A stretch of DNA of 64,000 nt, from the NCBI GenBank assembly GCA_947166625.1, contig CAMVEX010000008.1:1-64000 (forward strand), read 5' to 3'. Positions 18,456 through 26,585 of the stretch are shown here, piece after piece. A program made the translations under genes and the position numbers. The stretch's first letter is position 1. Each line of letters opens with the position of its first letter. A model generated the notes under the pieces. That model was not told the origin of the DNA, did not search any database, and worked only from the letters and a program-made list of their open reading frames with translations. Source of the DNA: an uncultured Clostridia bacterium. Its GTDB lineage: Bacteria > Bacillota > Clostridia > Oscillospirales > Acutalibacteraceae.

Positions 18456-19733
18456 TTGACAAGAGAAAAAAAGAAGCAGCCTGAATTCCGCCAGATCACG
18501 GTCATGGTGCTTATCAGCCTGTTTCAGCTCATCTGCGCCGCATTTGTCATCACCCGCGAAAAAGAGATAAACGAAAACTACATATTCATCTTTTTCGGCT
18601 ACATCGCTTTTGAGTGGCTCTATATGATGTTTAACGTGATAATAACCGGCAACGATTATTTTGAGCTTGAGGCGATAGCCTTTTTCCTATCCGGGATAGG
18701 GCTCACCGTCTGCGCCACCTTCAGCGAGGCATACGCGATAAAGCAGCTCGTTGCCATAGGGCTGGGGCTCATCGCCTATCTCGCGATAACCCTGCTCATA
18801 AGAGATGTCCGCTTTGCGGGGATGCTCAGATACCCGGCGGCGATAGGTTCGCTGATCCTGCTCGCGATAAACATCGCGCTCGCAAAGGTCACAAACGGCG
18901 CGCTGAACTGGATAGATTTCGGCTTATTTTCGATTCAGCCCTCCGAAATAGTCAAGGTCGCCTTCGTCCTTGTGGGCGCCGCCTCGCTCGACAGGCTGCT
19001 TTCAAACACATCGCTCACGAAATACATCCTTTTTTCACTCGCTTGCGTTGGCTTCCTGTTTCTCATGCGCGATTTCGGCACCGCGCTCATCTTTTTCTTT
19101 ACATTCATCCTGATAGCTTATATGCGCTCGGGTGATATAAAAACGATAGCGATAATCTGCGCGGGCGCGCTGCTCGGAGCGGCGCTGATAGTGGCGTTCA
19201 AGCCCTATGTCGCAAACAGATTCGCCGCCTACCGCCATATTTGGGAAAATATGGATACCATAGGCTATCAGCAGACGAGGGTGCTTATCTATTCGTCCTC
19301 GGGCGGGCTTTTCGGCCTGGGGATCGGCGAGGGCAAGCTGAGAAATGTATTTGCCGCCTCGACCGATCTGGTATTCGGCGTTATCTGCGAAGAGATGGGT
19401 ATGATCACGGGCATAGCGGTATTGATCGCTTTTGCCTGCATAGGGATTTTTGCCGTAAAAGCCGCCAAAAGCTCCGCTTCGTCATTTTACGCCATTGCGG
19501 CGGTCGCCTCGGCGGGCATGCTTATCTTCCAGCTCTCGCTCAATGTATTCGGCATAACGGATCTGCTCCCGCTCACGGGCGTCACTCTGCCGTTCATAAG
19601 CAGGGGCGGCTCAAGCATGATATGCTCCTGGGGGCTTCTCGCCTATATCCGCGCGGCAGGCGCGCCGTTTAAGATGCCCGCTCCCGATGTCGTGATTTCT
19701 TCAAAGAGAAAGAGAGGGGGAAGGGCGGCATGA
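18456..19733 (+). CDS. SEDS-family peptidoglycan glycosyltransferase (FtsW/RodA/SpoVE-like)
   Basis: Integral membrane protein of about 425 aa with around 10 helices. TTG 18456 fits AGGGGTG spacing; GTG 18438 is an alternative. SEDS signatures: FGLFSIQPSEIVKVAFVL, the catalytic-loop region with FLMRDFGTALIFF, GGLFGLGIGEGKL, VFGVICEEMGMI, and LPLTGVTLPFISRGGSSM at the C-terminus. SEDS proteins polymerise lipid II with a partner class B PBP. The next gene is such a PBP and overlaps by 4 bp (ATGA), so they likely act as a dedicated pair, as in RodA-PbpA arrangements. Whether it works in division, elongation or sporulation cannot be told from sequence. Confidence 0.92.
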   Translation: MTREKKKQPEFRQITVMVLISLFQLICAAFVITREKEINENYIFIFFGYIAFEWLYMMFNVIITGNDYFELEAIAFFLSGIGLTVCATFSEAYAIKQLVAIGLGLIAYLAITLLIRDVRFAGMLRYPAAIGSLILLAINIALAKVTNGALNWIDFGLFSIQPSEIVKVAFVLVGAASLDRLLSNTSLTKYILFSLACVGFLFLMRDFGTALIFFFTFILIAYMRSGDIKTIAIICAGALLGAALIVAFKPYVANRFAAYRHIWENMDTIGYQQTRVLIYSSSGGLFGLGIGEGKLRNVFAASTDLVFGVICEEMGMITGIAVLIAFACIGIFAVKAAKSSASSFYAIAAVASAGMLIFQLSLNVFGITDLLPLTGVTLPFISRGGSSMICSWGLLAYIRAAGAPFKMPAPDVVISSKRKRGGRAA

Positions 19734-21100
19734 AAAAGACGGTCAAGCGCGCCGCGGTCGTTTATGTGCTGATAGCATTCTTCCTCGCGGGCACGGCAAT
19801 ACTTGTCGCTCAGTTTTTCCTTCACGGAGCGGATTGGGCGGCAAACAAGGTGAATTCTCACATCTATTCAAACGGAACGGTGGTAAACGCCGGCACGATA
19901 TATGACAGAAACGGCAAGGTGCTGGCCCAGAGCGTAAACAACAAAAGAGTTTTCATAAACACCTCGTCAAATATGCGCAAGGCGATATTGCATATAGTGG
20001 GCGACACATCGGGAGTTATCTCCACCGGCACACACAATCTTTACCGCAGCAATCTCTCGGGCTACAACTATTTTGACGGGATCCTGAATCTCAAAAAGAA
20101 GGGCACCGGCTCGGAGCTGAAGCTGAATATCGACTGCGAGGCGAACCGTATCGCCTACGAGGCGCTCGGCAATTATAACGGCACCCTGATAGTATGCAAC
20201 TATAAGACGGGCGAGCTTCTGTGCAGCGTTTCAAAGCCTTCTTATGATGTGAATTATGTGCCTTCCGACCTTCGCACAAATCCGATATACGAAGGAGTTT
20301 TCCTCGATAAAGCCGTTTCGGGGCAATATACCCCCGGCTCGATAATGAAAATAATAACCGCCGCCTGCGCGATAGAGAATATACCCGATATAGATTCTCG
20401 CACCTTTGAATGTGACGGCGAATTCAACACCGCGGACGGCAAGGTCATCTGCAACGGAGTCCACGGAAAGATAAATTTCAGGCAGGCTCTCAATCAATCC
20501 TGCAACTGCGCGTTTGCGGAGATCTCTCTTGAACTCGGAGCGGATAAACTGCTTGCGACGGCGAAATCTCTCGGATTCAACAAACGCCTGAGCGCCAAAG
20601 AGGTGCCGCTCACAATGAGCCGCTTCAATCCCTCAAAAGAGAGCAAAAGAGAACTCGGCTGGGCGGGTATCGGCCAATCCACAACAAGAATAAACCCCAC
20701 TCACTTCCTCGCGATCATTAACGCGATTGCAAACGGCGGGACGGGCTACGCTCCGGACAGGATCCTCTCAATGGGAGCGCTCGGCGATGTGGTGGGCAGA
20801 ATGCCCGCGGTGCTTGTCAAAATGAATCCCGAAACCGCGTTGAAGCTCAAGGATATGATGCGCTCAAATGTGACCGATAAATACGGGGATTGGAATTTCC
20901 CGGGGCTTGAAATGTGCGGCAAAACGGGCACGGCGGAGATTGACGGCAAAAAAAGCACCTCGGTATTCGCGGGCTTCTCTCAGAAGAGCGGGCTTCCGCT
21001 CTCCGTTATCTGCATCGCGGAGGAAGCGGGCTGGGGCTCGGGAGTCGCCATGAAGGCCTCAAATACAGTCCTTCAGTATTTCCTGAAAAACTATGAATAA
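19730..21100 (+). CDS. Class B penicillin-binding protein (D,D-transpeptidase)
   Basis: 456 aa, shorter than PBP2/FtsI (550-700 aa) and resembling the compact PbpA type. One N-terminal membrane anchor (AAVVYVLIAFFLAGTAILVA). A small dimerisation-type region has GTIYDRNGKVLAQS. The transpeptidase domain contains the active-site SxxK in PGSIMKIITA (~residue 205), SxN in QSCNCAF (~260), and KTGT in CGKTGTAEI (~395). It crosslinks peptidoglycan outside the membrane and is the target of beta-lactams. It is translationally coupled to the upstream SEDS gene. A convergent terminator follows. Confidence 0.92.
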   Translation: MKKTVKRAAVVYVLIAFFLAGTAILVAQFFLHGADWAANKVNSHIYSNGTVVNAGTIYDRNGKVLAQSVNNKRVFINTSSNMRKAILHIVGDTSGVISTGTHNLYRSNLSGYNYFDGILNLKKKGTGSELKLNIDCEANRIAYEALGNYNGTLIVCNYKTGELLCSVSKPSYDVNYVPSDLRTNPIYEGVFLDKAVSGQYTPGSIMKIITAACAIENIPDIDSRTFECDGEFNTADGKVICNGVHGKINFRQALNQSCNCAFAEISLELGADKLLATAKSLGFNKRLSAKEVPLTMSRFNPSKESKRELGWAGIGQSTTRINPTHFLAIINAIANGGTGYAPDRILSMGALGDVVGRMPAVLVKMNPETALKLKDMMRSNVTDKYGDWNFPGLEMCGKTGTAEIDGKKSTSVFAGFSQKSGLPLSVICIAEEAGWGSGVAMKASNTVLQYFLKNYE

Positions 21101-21118
21101 TGATGCTTCCGGGCATAA

Positions 21119-21150
21119 AAAACGGGTCTGTCAAAAGGCAGACCCGTTTT
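21119..21150. terminator. Bidirectional terminator after the PBP gene
   Basis: AAAACGGGTCTG-TCAAAAGG-CAGACCCGTTTT, a perfect 12-bp stem between convergent genes. Confidence 0.85.
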
Positions 21151-21158
21151 GAGTTATT

Positions 21159-21473
21159 TCAGTTTGTTTTCTTTTCGGGCACGATCGTTATGGCGCATAT
21201 CATATCCGAATTGATGATCCTCGTTTTTTTCTTTTCCTCGATCATTATCCAGTTATCCTCGACCGAGATAACGGTGCCCTGCGAGCCCAGAGATTCATTG
21301 AAAAGATTGACGGTGACGGTCTTTCCGATAAGGTTTTTTATCATTTCAACTGACATTTTCCTTTGTCTTCCTTTCCGTTTTTTGATTTTTTGAAGTTTTA
21401 TGAAATTGTTTGAGGAGCGAATGAGGATTATCGCAATCAAAATGCACATCAGAGAAGGAAAAATATAAGGCAT
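21159..21473 (-). CDS. Small membrane protein with Sm-like C-terminal segment
   Basis: 104 aa. The N-terminus is a membrane helix (YIFPSLMCILIAIILI) followed by a very basic stretch (KLQKIKKRKGRQRK). The last ~65 residues (IGKTVTVNLFNESLGSQGTV, then VEDNWIMIEEKKKTRIINSD) have the strand pattern of small Sm-like/DUF6897-type beta proteins common in Clostridia. GAGGAG is 12 nt before the ATG, and the upstream lipoprotein gene ends 3 bp earlier. An internal ATG at 21356 (AAAGGA upstream) would give the soluble domain alone, and I cannot exclude it. Function unknown. Confidence 0.6.
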   Translation of the reverse strand: MPYIFPSLMCILIAIILIRSSNNFIKLQKIKKRKGRQRKMSVEMIKNLIGKTVTVNLFNESLGSQGTVISVEDNWIMIEEKKKTRIINSDMICAITIVPEKKTN

Positions 21474-21476
21474 GGT

Positions 21477-22283
21477 TTAATGATCATCTCCTCTGTATCG
21501 CGCATTGTATTCACCGGGAGTGTAGAGAAGGTCCTCGACATTAGTGTAATCTATGGCGCAGTAATAAATGCCCTTTCTCGCTCCGCTTGAGAGCACCTCA
21601 AAGGGGTAGAGGAAAACGATATCAAAATCCGTGATGCAGAAACTATCCCTGCTGAAAAGCTGATCGAGTATCTCTCTCTGCTCATCGGAGATAGGCACAT
21701 TCGCCCTTGTGGCATAGGTGCGATCCGCTTCCTCGGCTATCAGCGCCTTCATTGCGCCGTCGGATTTTTCATCCGCGCTGCGGTAAAGGGAATCAAGGGT
21801 CATCCTCTTGCCGGTTTCGAGAGAAAAGGTGCATCCGAAAACCCCGCCTTCATCCTTTTCGGGGTCTGTGCCTCGCTTTTCCGTGACGGTGTATGATACC
21901 GTGAAATCCGTTTCGGAATATTTTTTACAGGTGATCTTTGTGACGGTCGGCTTATCAATTCCGAATCTGTCCTGCGTTTCGATAAGCGAAGGCAGACCGT
22001 CCGTAATTGATTTTACCTGCTCCTCGCGGTAGTCAACAAACCATTTCGCGATGGATTCGGCGACCTCGGGGCGCTCCTTGCTCTCGATAAGCGGATAGGT
22101 CATATCGAGCTTTGCGCGGATCCTGCCGCTGTCATCCTTGAAATCATAAGTAATATTCTCGTCTTTTTCGGTCATATAAGCGACGGTTGTTTCGGTTTTG
22201 CTCTCCGTATCATCCTTCTTGCCGCAGGAGCAGAGCGAAAAAATGATAAGGATCGCCATTGAAAAAGCAAGCAGTCTTTTCAC
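21477..22283 (-). CDS. Lipoprotein with DUF3298/RsiV-like domain
   Basis: 268 aa from GTG 22283 (GGAGGTG 6 nt upstream); the longer track start lies before the ribosome binding site. The signal peptide ends in a lipobox (IFSLCSCGKK), so it is membrane-anchored outside the cell. The rest resembles the RsiV/DUF3298 fold: YPLIESKERPEVAESIAKWF, a central FSLETGKRMTLDSLY, and C-terminal DIVFLYPFEVLSSGARKG, the place of the PYAxG-type motif in that family. RsiV binds lysozyme as an anti-sigma; this lipoprotein has no cytoplasmic part, so only the sensor-like fold is inferred. The promoter contains a perfect palindrome. Confidence 0.75.
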   Translation of the reverse strand: MKRLLAFSMAILIIFSLCSCGKKDDTESKTETTVAYMTEKDENITYDFKDDSGRIRAKLDMTYPLIESKERPEVAESIAKWFVDYREEQVKSITDGLPSLIETQDRFGIDKPTVTKITCKKYSETDFTVSYTVTEKRGTDPEKDEGGVFGCTFSLETGKRMTLDSLYRSADEKSDGAMKALIAEEADRTYATRANVPISDEQREILDQLFSRDSFCITDFDIVFLYPFEVLSSGARKGIYYCAIDYTNVEDLLYTPGEYNARYRGDDH

Positions 22284-22327
22284 GGTCTCACCTCCGGGCC
22301 GCCCTACAGGGCGCAATATACACTTTT

Positions 22328-22356
22328 ATTATACTGCAACGCCGCGGCGTTGTCAA
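22328..22356 (-). promoter_or_regulatory. Lipoprotein promoter with operator-like palindrome in the spacer
   Basis: Minus strand TTGACA (22356-22351), a 17-bp spacer and TATAAT (22333-22328), both consensus. The spacer region is a perfect 16-bp palindrome, CAACGCCGCGGCGTTG (22337-22352). A repressor bound there would block polymerase directly. The binding protein is unknown. Confidence 0.75.
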
Positions 22357-22373
22357 TCGGCATAAAAATAACA

Positions 22374-22402
22374 TTGAGTCCGCCGGCTTTTTATGTTATT
22401 AT
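22374..22402 (+). promoter_or_regulatory. Promoter of the flavin-binding protein gene
   Basis: TTGAGT, 17-bp spacer, TATTAT, divergent from the lipoprotein promoter. Confidence 0.6.
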
Positions 22403-22435
22403 AAGTCCACACACAGTGCGAAGGAGAATCTGAAA

Positions 22436-22912
22436 ATGTTCAGAAAAATGAGAAGGATCAAACAGCAGGTCAGCGAAGAAAAATGCTCGGAGATTTTGCG
22501 CAGCGAATGGCGCGGAGTGCTCGCAGTACACGGCGAGGACGGCTATCCCTACGCCTTCCCGATGGATTTTTATTATGATGAGGCAAACAAAAAGATATAT
22601 TTTCACTGCGCGAAGGCCGGGCATAAAACAGACGCGCTAAAAGCCGATAACAGGGTATCTTTTTGCGTCTATGACGAGGGTTTTCGCAAAGAGGGCGAGT
22701 GGGCGCTCAATATAACGAGCGTCGTGATTTTCGGCAGGATCAGATTTATGACGGATCCCGCCGAGATATTTGAAACCGCCAAGACTTTCGGCGGCAAGTT
22801 TTTCCCTACAAAAGAGGAACTCGATCACGAGCTTGAAACCGCTCTGGCAAGAGTTCAGATGCTTGAGCTGACGATAGATCACATGACGGGAAAGCTCGTA
22901 AATGAGAGCTGA
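22436..22912 (+). CDS. Pyridoxamine 5'-phosphate oxidase-family flavin-binding protein
   Basis: 158 aa from ATG 22436 (AGGAGA upstream); the track start extends into the divergent promoter region and is rejected. It has the FMN-binding split-barrel pattern of the NimA/PNPOx-like family: EILRSEWRGVLAVHGEDGYP, PMDFYYDEANKKIYFHCA, GHKTDALKADNRVSFCVYD, then SVVIFGRIRFM. Relatives include nitroimidazole-reductase-like proteins and general flavin reductases in anaerobes. No substrate can be assigned. A monocistronic gene closed by a terminator at 22932. Confidence 0.85.
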   Translation: MFRKMRRIKQQVSEEKCSEILRSEWRGVLAVHGEDGYPYAFPMDFYYDEANKKIYFHCAKAGHKTDALKADNRVSFCVYDEGFRKEGEWALNITSVVIFGRIRFMTDPAEIFETAKTFGGKFFPTKEELDHELETALARVQMLELTIDHMTGKLVNES

Positions 22913-22931
22913 AAAGAGCGAAAAAAACAAA

Positions 22932-22953
22932 AATACCCGCCTTGAAGCGGGTA
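22932..22953. terminator. Terminator between convergent genes
   Basis: ATACCCGC-CTTGAA-GCGGGTAT between the PNPOx-like and NUDIX genes. A-rich on one side and weak on T-tract on the other, so it probably serves the minus-strand NUDIX gene best. Confidence 0.65.
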
Positions 22954-22961
22954 TATGACGA

Positions 22962-23699
22962 TCAGGCGGTGATGCCCGCTTTGACGAGATAATCTCTCGC
23001 GTGGCGCAGCATATTTTTGTCATTGGCGAATTTGAGGGTGTCGATGGCGCGGTCATAATCGAGCCAGATATAATCCTCTATCTCTTCCCTTTGAATTATG
23101 GTCTGGGTGTCATCCGTCTTAGCGAGGTAGATGGTGACGGATTTTTCAATATTGCCGTGGATGGTGTATTCCGCCTTGTAGGAGAATGAGGGGAGGATCT
23201 TGATATGGATCCCCGTTTCTTCAAGGACTTCGCGCACGGCGGTCTGCTCATTCGTTTCTCCGCGCTCAACGTGCCCCTTGGGAAATCCCCAGTTGGATGA
23301 GCGCTTGTTTTTTATCAGCAGATAACGGATGCCGTCATTGATAAATCTGTAAACTATCGCTCCGCAGGAGCGCTCATAGAGGCAGCTCAGACGGTATTCT
23401 CCGCCCGCGATCGCGAAAGAGACTGCGTCCTCTACCTGATTCAATATAAATCTTGTGCTTTTGGGGGCGACCACATAGACGGGGCGGCTCTCGCCCTCCT
23501 TCTCTATGCTTGCTATCACCCTGCCGTCAAATGTTCTCACGGGATGGTCGATTCCCATGATATACGCTCCGTATTGAATATTATCGAATCTTTTTTTACC
23601 CTCGATAACGCCGTAATTGAGCCCGTAGGTAAATCCCGATTGATTGTTTACGGAGTGGATGGGGTTGGTTACCCTGACTCTGACATACTTGCCGAGCAT
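22962..23699 (-). CDS. NUDIX hydrolase with extra N-terminal domain
   Basis: 245 aa. The C-terminal half is a NUDIX domain with the full box GHVERGETNEQTAVREVLEETGI (about residues 145-167), preceded by SSNWGFPKG, as in Ap4A-type hydrolases. The N-terminal ~105 residues (MLGKYVRVRVTNPIHSVNNQ...) form a separate beta-rich domain conserved with this NUDIX type in Clostridia; its role is unknown. Likely cleaves dinucleoside polyphosphates or a related nucleotide. The untranslated region upstream contains a strong inverted repeat (23741-23797), suggesting RNA-level or operator control. Confidence 0.85.
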   Translation of the reverse strand: MLGKYVRVRVTNPIHSVNNQSGFTYGLNYGVIEGKKRFDNIQYGAYIMGIDHPVRTFDGRVIASIEKEGESRPVYVVAPKSTRFILNQVEDAVSFAIAGGEYRLSCLYERSCGAIVYRFINDGIRYLLIKNKRSSNWGFPKGHVERGETNEQTAVREVLEETGIHIKILPSFSYKAEYTIHGNIEKSVTIYLAKTDDTQTIIQREEIEDYIWLDYDRAIDTLKFANDKNMLRHARDYLVKAGITA

Positions 23700-23740
23700 T
23701 ATACCACACCTTTCAGAATGGCCGTAACAGCCACGGTATA

Positions 23741-23797
23741 GAGCAAATCCGTAAACTTAAGGCAAGGAACGGCGCCCCTTTAACTGAAGATTTGCTC
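23741..23797 (-). promoter_or_regulatory. Structured leader/inverted repeat upstream of the NUDIX gene
   Basis: Perfect 9-bp outer stem GAGCAAATC/GATTTGCTC, with an inner TTAAGG/CCTTTAA stem and a GC-rich core (AACGGCGCCCC). A second short inverted repeat, CCGTAACAGCCACGG, lies between it and the gene. It is not a T-tract terminator and does not match a riboswitch I recognise. It may be a cis-regulatory RNA or the 3' part of a small RNA. Confidence 0.5.
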
Positions 23798-23990
23798 ACA
23801 CAATGGAAATATTATACTAAATGAAAGCGGGCAACACAATACTTTTTTTGATATTTTTAAGAGAAAAAACCGATTTTTTTGCCGGGTCAGGGCAAATTTT
23901 TTGAAATTTCTTCGTTTTTTTCAAAAATTTCTGCAACAAAAGCGAAAAAATTCCACACTGATATTTGAAAGTGAAAGCGGGGAGAAAATT

Positions 23991-24524
23991 TTGAGCGACG
24001 AAATACGTAAATATGTCATTGCCGCTCAAAACGGCGATGCCGACGCCTTCGGCGAATTATATTCCATATATAAGAATGAAATGTATCGCTACGCCTGCAT
24101 TGTGGTAGGCGACGCGGACGGCGCCATGGACGCGGTCTCGGACGCTGTGCTTGAAGCTTTTTCGGGCATAGGAAATCTCCGCAACGCTGACTCTTTCAAA
24201 GGATGGCTTTTTAAGATATTGAATGCGGCCTGCCGCCGACAGTATAACTCCGGAAACAGCGCTCTCCCCCTGCTGACGGATTCCGGAGAAACCGATTCGG
24301 GCGGCATAGATACCGCCGAGCTTTCGATCGATCTCGAGCGCGCGCTCTCCTCGCTTGCGCCCGAAGACAGGCAGATCGTTATGATGCGGGCGGTCACGGG
24401 CCTGGGCAGCCGCGAAATAAGCGAATCGCTCGGTATGAGCGACACGGCGGTGCGCTCAAGATATTCAAGGGCTATAGCAAAGCTCGGAAAAATTCTGAAG
24501 GAAGGAGGCGAAGACGATGGATAA
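23991..24524 (+). CDS. ECF-family RNA polymerase sigma factor
   Basis: 177 aa from TTG 23991, which has GGGAGA 6 nt upstream; the track ATG at 23901 adds a poor Lys/Phe-rich tail and lacks a site. Region 2 covers ~8-75 (AFGELYSIYKNEMYRYACIV...GAMDAVSDAVLEAFSGI). Region 4 covers ~110-165 with the helix-turn-helix GLGSREISESLGMSDTAVRS. Usual ECF size. The stop overlaps the next gene by 8 bp; that gene encodes a membrane protein with a short cytoplasmic N-terminus, so the two form a sigma/anti-sigma pair. An autoregulated promoter is expected upstream but I did not identify it. Confidence 0.9.
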   Translation: MSDEIRKYVIAAQNGDADAFGELYSIYKNEMYRYACIVVGDADGAMDAVSDAVLEAFSGIGNLRNADSFKGWLFKILNAACRRQYNSGNSALPLLTDSGETDSGGIDTAELSIDLERALSSLAPEDRQIVMMRAVTGLGSREISESLGMSDTAVRSRYSRAIAKLGKILKEGGEDDG

Positions 24525-26331
24525 TGAGAAAGAGATCCTCGACCTCATAGGCAAAAAGTTTGAAGAAGAGGCGAAGCGCACTCAGGTGCCCGATGCCCTC
24601 TCCGTAGAAAATACAGTTGCCATGCTCAAAGCCAAAGCGGCACGGCCCGCGGCGGTCAAAGAGCCGGTCAGCATCCGCTCGGCTGCGGCAGAAGCCGAAA
24701 AATACCGCAGACAGATCGCTTATCTCAAGCGGATCATCGCCGTTGCGGCGTCGCTTCTCGTTGTAGTCGTCACAGCCCTCATCCTCAACACCAGGAATAA
24801 TATTTCCATAACGGGCAAGAAGAATAATTCGGGAGCGGACGATATTACTCCCGAAAAAATTGCCGAATATATTTACGGAGCGGTCAAAAAGACCGATAAA
24901 AAATCCTCATCGCAGAGCACCACAAAGAAGTCAGGAGTATTCAAATCATCCGCGGATGATGAAGAAGCCGTTTCGGAGCCGACCACCTTGCTCGCTCAGC
25001 AGAAGGTGCCGGAGGCCGTGATCTCAGGCTCGGGCAAAATCAACGCCAAGGTCAATTTCATCCGCTGTGACGGCAAGTATATTTACAGATATGTTACCGC
25101 GACAAGCTCGGAGGAAACGAAATCATATATCGACATCGTTTCGCTCTCTTCTCTCGAAAGAGCGGGCGAAAAGACGATAATTCCCGGCGGGAAATGCTTT
25201 GATATCATCGTCAGCGGCAACACTCTCGCGGCGCTCATGAAGAGCGACAGGAGCGTAAAGGTCGAATATTACGATATTACGGACAGATCCTCACCGGTAA
25301 AGAGCGGCGAATACACCCAGAGCGGTGAGTTTTCTCTGGCGGCCGAAAAGGGCGGCAAACTTTTTATCATCACAAACTGCGAGACCGACACACCCGCAAA
25401 TTCCGTAAACGGAAACCAGGCGGAGCTCACGCAGGAGGATTCTATCAAAAATGAAAATCCCCTCGGCGGCTACACCTTCATCACCGCGACGGATATAAAC
25501 AATCTCAATTCCGAGATAGTCAAGGGCACCGTCAGCGGCAGATATTCCGATATAATCGCCGACGGATCGGGCGTTTACCTCGCCTACGAAAGCACCGACG
25601 GCGAGAGCGGAGCGAAAAGCGTCGAAATAGACAGGCTCACCCTCTACGGCAACAATTTCAAAGCGGCGGCTTCCGCAAGCGTAAAAGGAGCCATGGCGGG
25701 CAGTCCGGCGGCCGTTCAGGGCGGTATCGCCGTAGTGACGGAAAATAACAAAAGCGTGGATCTCACGGTCCTCAGCGCTTATCTCGAGCCGGTCGCCTCG
25801 GCGGAGAATATTTATTCGGGCAAGGTGTCCGGAGTTTATTCAAACGGCGGCAGTGTATGTATCAGCGGCAGCGACGGGGTCGTTACCGCAGGCGTATCGG
25901 ATGACGGAAAGATAACCGTTTATCAGCCCTCCGGCTCAGGCAGCCGCACGGCCAGCGCCGGCGAAGTATCCGGGCGCGGCATCACCGTGATCCAGGGCAA
26001 GCCCGATTCCGAAGGCAATTCCGAATGGACCATGATAAATTCCTCGGGCGAGACGGTCAGCTTCACTCTTGACAGCCGCTCGATCTCGATCGATCCCGCA
26101 AGAGAATCGGTCGGCACCGAATCCGGCGATAAGGTCGGGATCCCCGTTAAAATAAACAAGAGCAGAGGCTACCTCTTCTTTTCAACGGATGTGAAGGGCA
26201 GGCTCACCGCTTATCCCAAGCCCTATATATTCAAGGCGGCGGATAATGACATCTGCTTTGTTTCGGGAGACAGCTTTTACATTGTTTCAAATGACAGCAT
26301 AACCTCGGTCTCGCTTTCGGAGATAATCTGA
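24517..26331 (+). CDS. Membrane anti-sigma-like protein with secreted beta-propeller domain
   Basis: 604 aa. Cytoplasmic residues 1-65, with an acidic start (MDNEKEILDLIGKKFEEEAK), would contact the sigma factor encoded just upstream. One membrane helix at ~70-90 (IIAVAASLLVVVVTALIL). A Ser/Lys-rich stalk follows, then from ~165 a beta-propeller-like region (INAKVNFIRCDGKYIYRYVT, SYIDIVSLSSLERAG, VKVEYYDITDRSSPV) similar to the secreted C-terminal propeller family (PF09826). There is no classical ZAS zinc motif (HxxxCxxC). Regulated proteolysis or ligand binding by the propeller would release the sigma; that is inference from the arrangement. Confidence 0.82.
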   Translation: MDNEKEILDLIGKKFEEEAKRTQVPDALSVENTVAMLKAKAARPAAVKEPVSIRSAAAEAEKYRRQIAYLKRIIAVAASLLVVVVTALILNTRNNISITGKKNNSGADDITPEKIAEYIYGAVKKTDKKSSSQSTTKKSGVFKSSADDEEAVSEPTTLLAQQKVPEAVISGSGKINAKVNFIRCDGKYIYRYVTATSSEETKSYIDIVSLSSLERAGEKTIIPGGKCFDIIVSGNTLAALMKSDRSVKVEYYDITDRSSPVKSGEYTQSGEFSLAAEKGGKLFIITNCETDTPANSVNGNQAELTQEDSIKNENPLGGYTFITATDINNLNSEIVKGTVSGRYSDIIADGSGVYLAYESTDGESGAKSVEIDRLTLYGNNFKAAASASVKGAMAGSPAAVQGGIAVVTENNKSVDLTVLSAYLEPVASAENIYSGKVSGVYSNGGSVCISGSDGVVTAGVSDDGKITVYQPSGSGSRTASAGEVSGRGITVIQGKPDSEGNSEWTMINSSGETVSFTLDSRSISIDPARESVGTESGDKVGIPVKINKSRGYLFFSTDVKGRLTAYPKPYIFKAADNDICFVSGDSFYIVSNDSITSVSLSEII

Positions 26332-26379
26332 AATATGATCGGGTTTCGGGAATTACCTCTTATTTTTCCTGTAAGTCGG

Positions 26380-26460
26380 GGGACTTAAGGAGCAGTTGAG
26401 AGCAGGGCAAGGTGGCACCGGATTTTATCCGCTTGCTCTGCTCCTCATTCCGCTTTTTTG
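26380..26460 (+). terminator. Large terminator-like hairpin with T-box-like core
   Basis: AGCAGGGCAAG...CTTGCTCTGCT closes an inner CGGAT/ATCCG hairpin, then CCGCTTTTTT gives the U-tract. The apical strand contains AAGGTGGCACCG, close to the T-box antiterminator core (AGGGTGGNACCGCG). However, the space upstream to the preceding gene (about 50-60 nt) is too short for a full T-box stem I, and no amino-acid gene follows. Treated as the terminator of the sigma/anti-sigma operon. Confidence 0.6.
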
Positions 26461-26516
26461 TTAAAATCGCATATTTTTGCTCTTTTCGCCCCTGTAACCA
26501 TTATATATAAATATAC

Positions 26517-26545
26517 TTGACAAAACAAAAAATTGACATTACAAT
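26517..26545 (+). promoter_or_regulatory. Strong promoter of the surface protein gene
   Basis: Consensus TTGACA (26517-26522), 17-bp spacer, TACAAT (26540-26545), 41 bp before the ATG. Confidence 0.8.
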
Positions 26546-26585
26546 ATAGGTGTCTTTTAAGAATATTCGAAAGGATGGTCATTTT

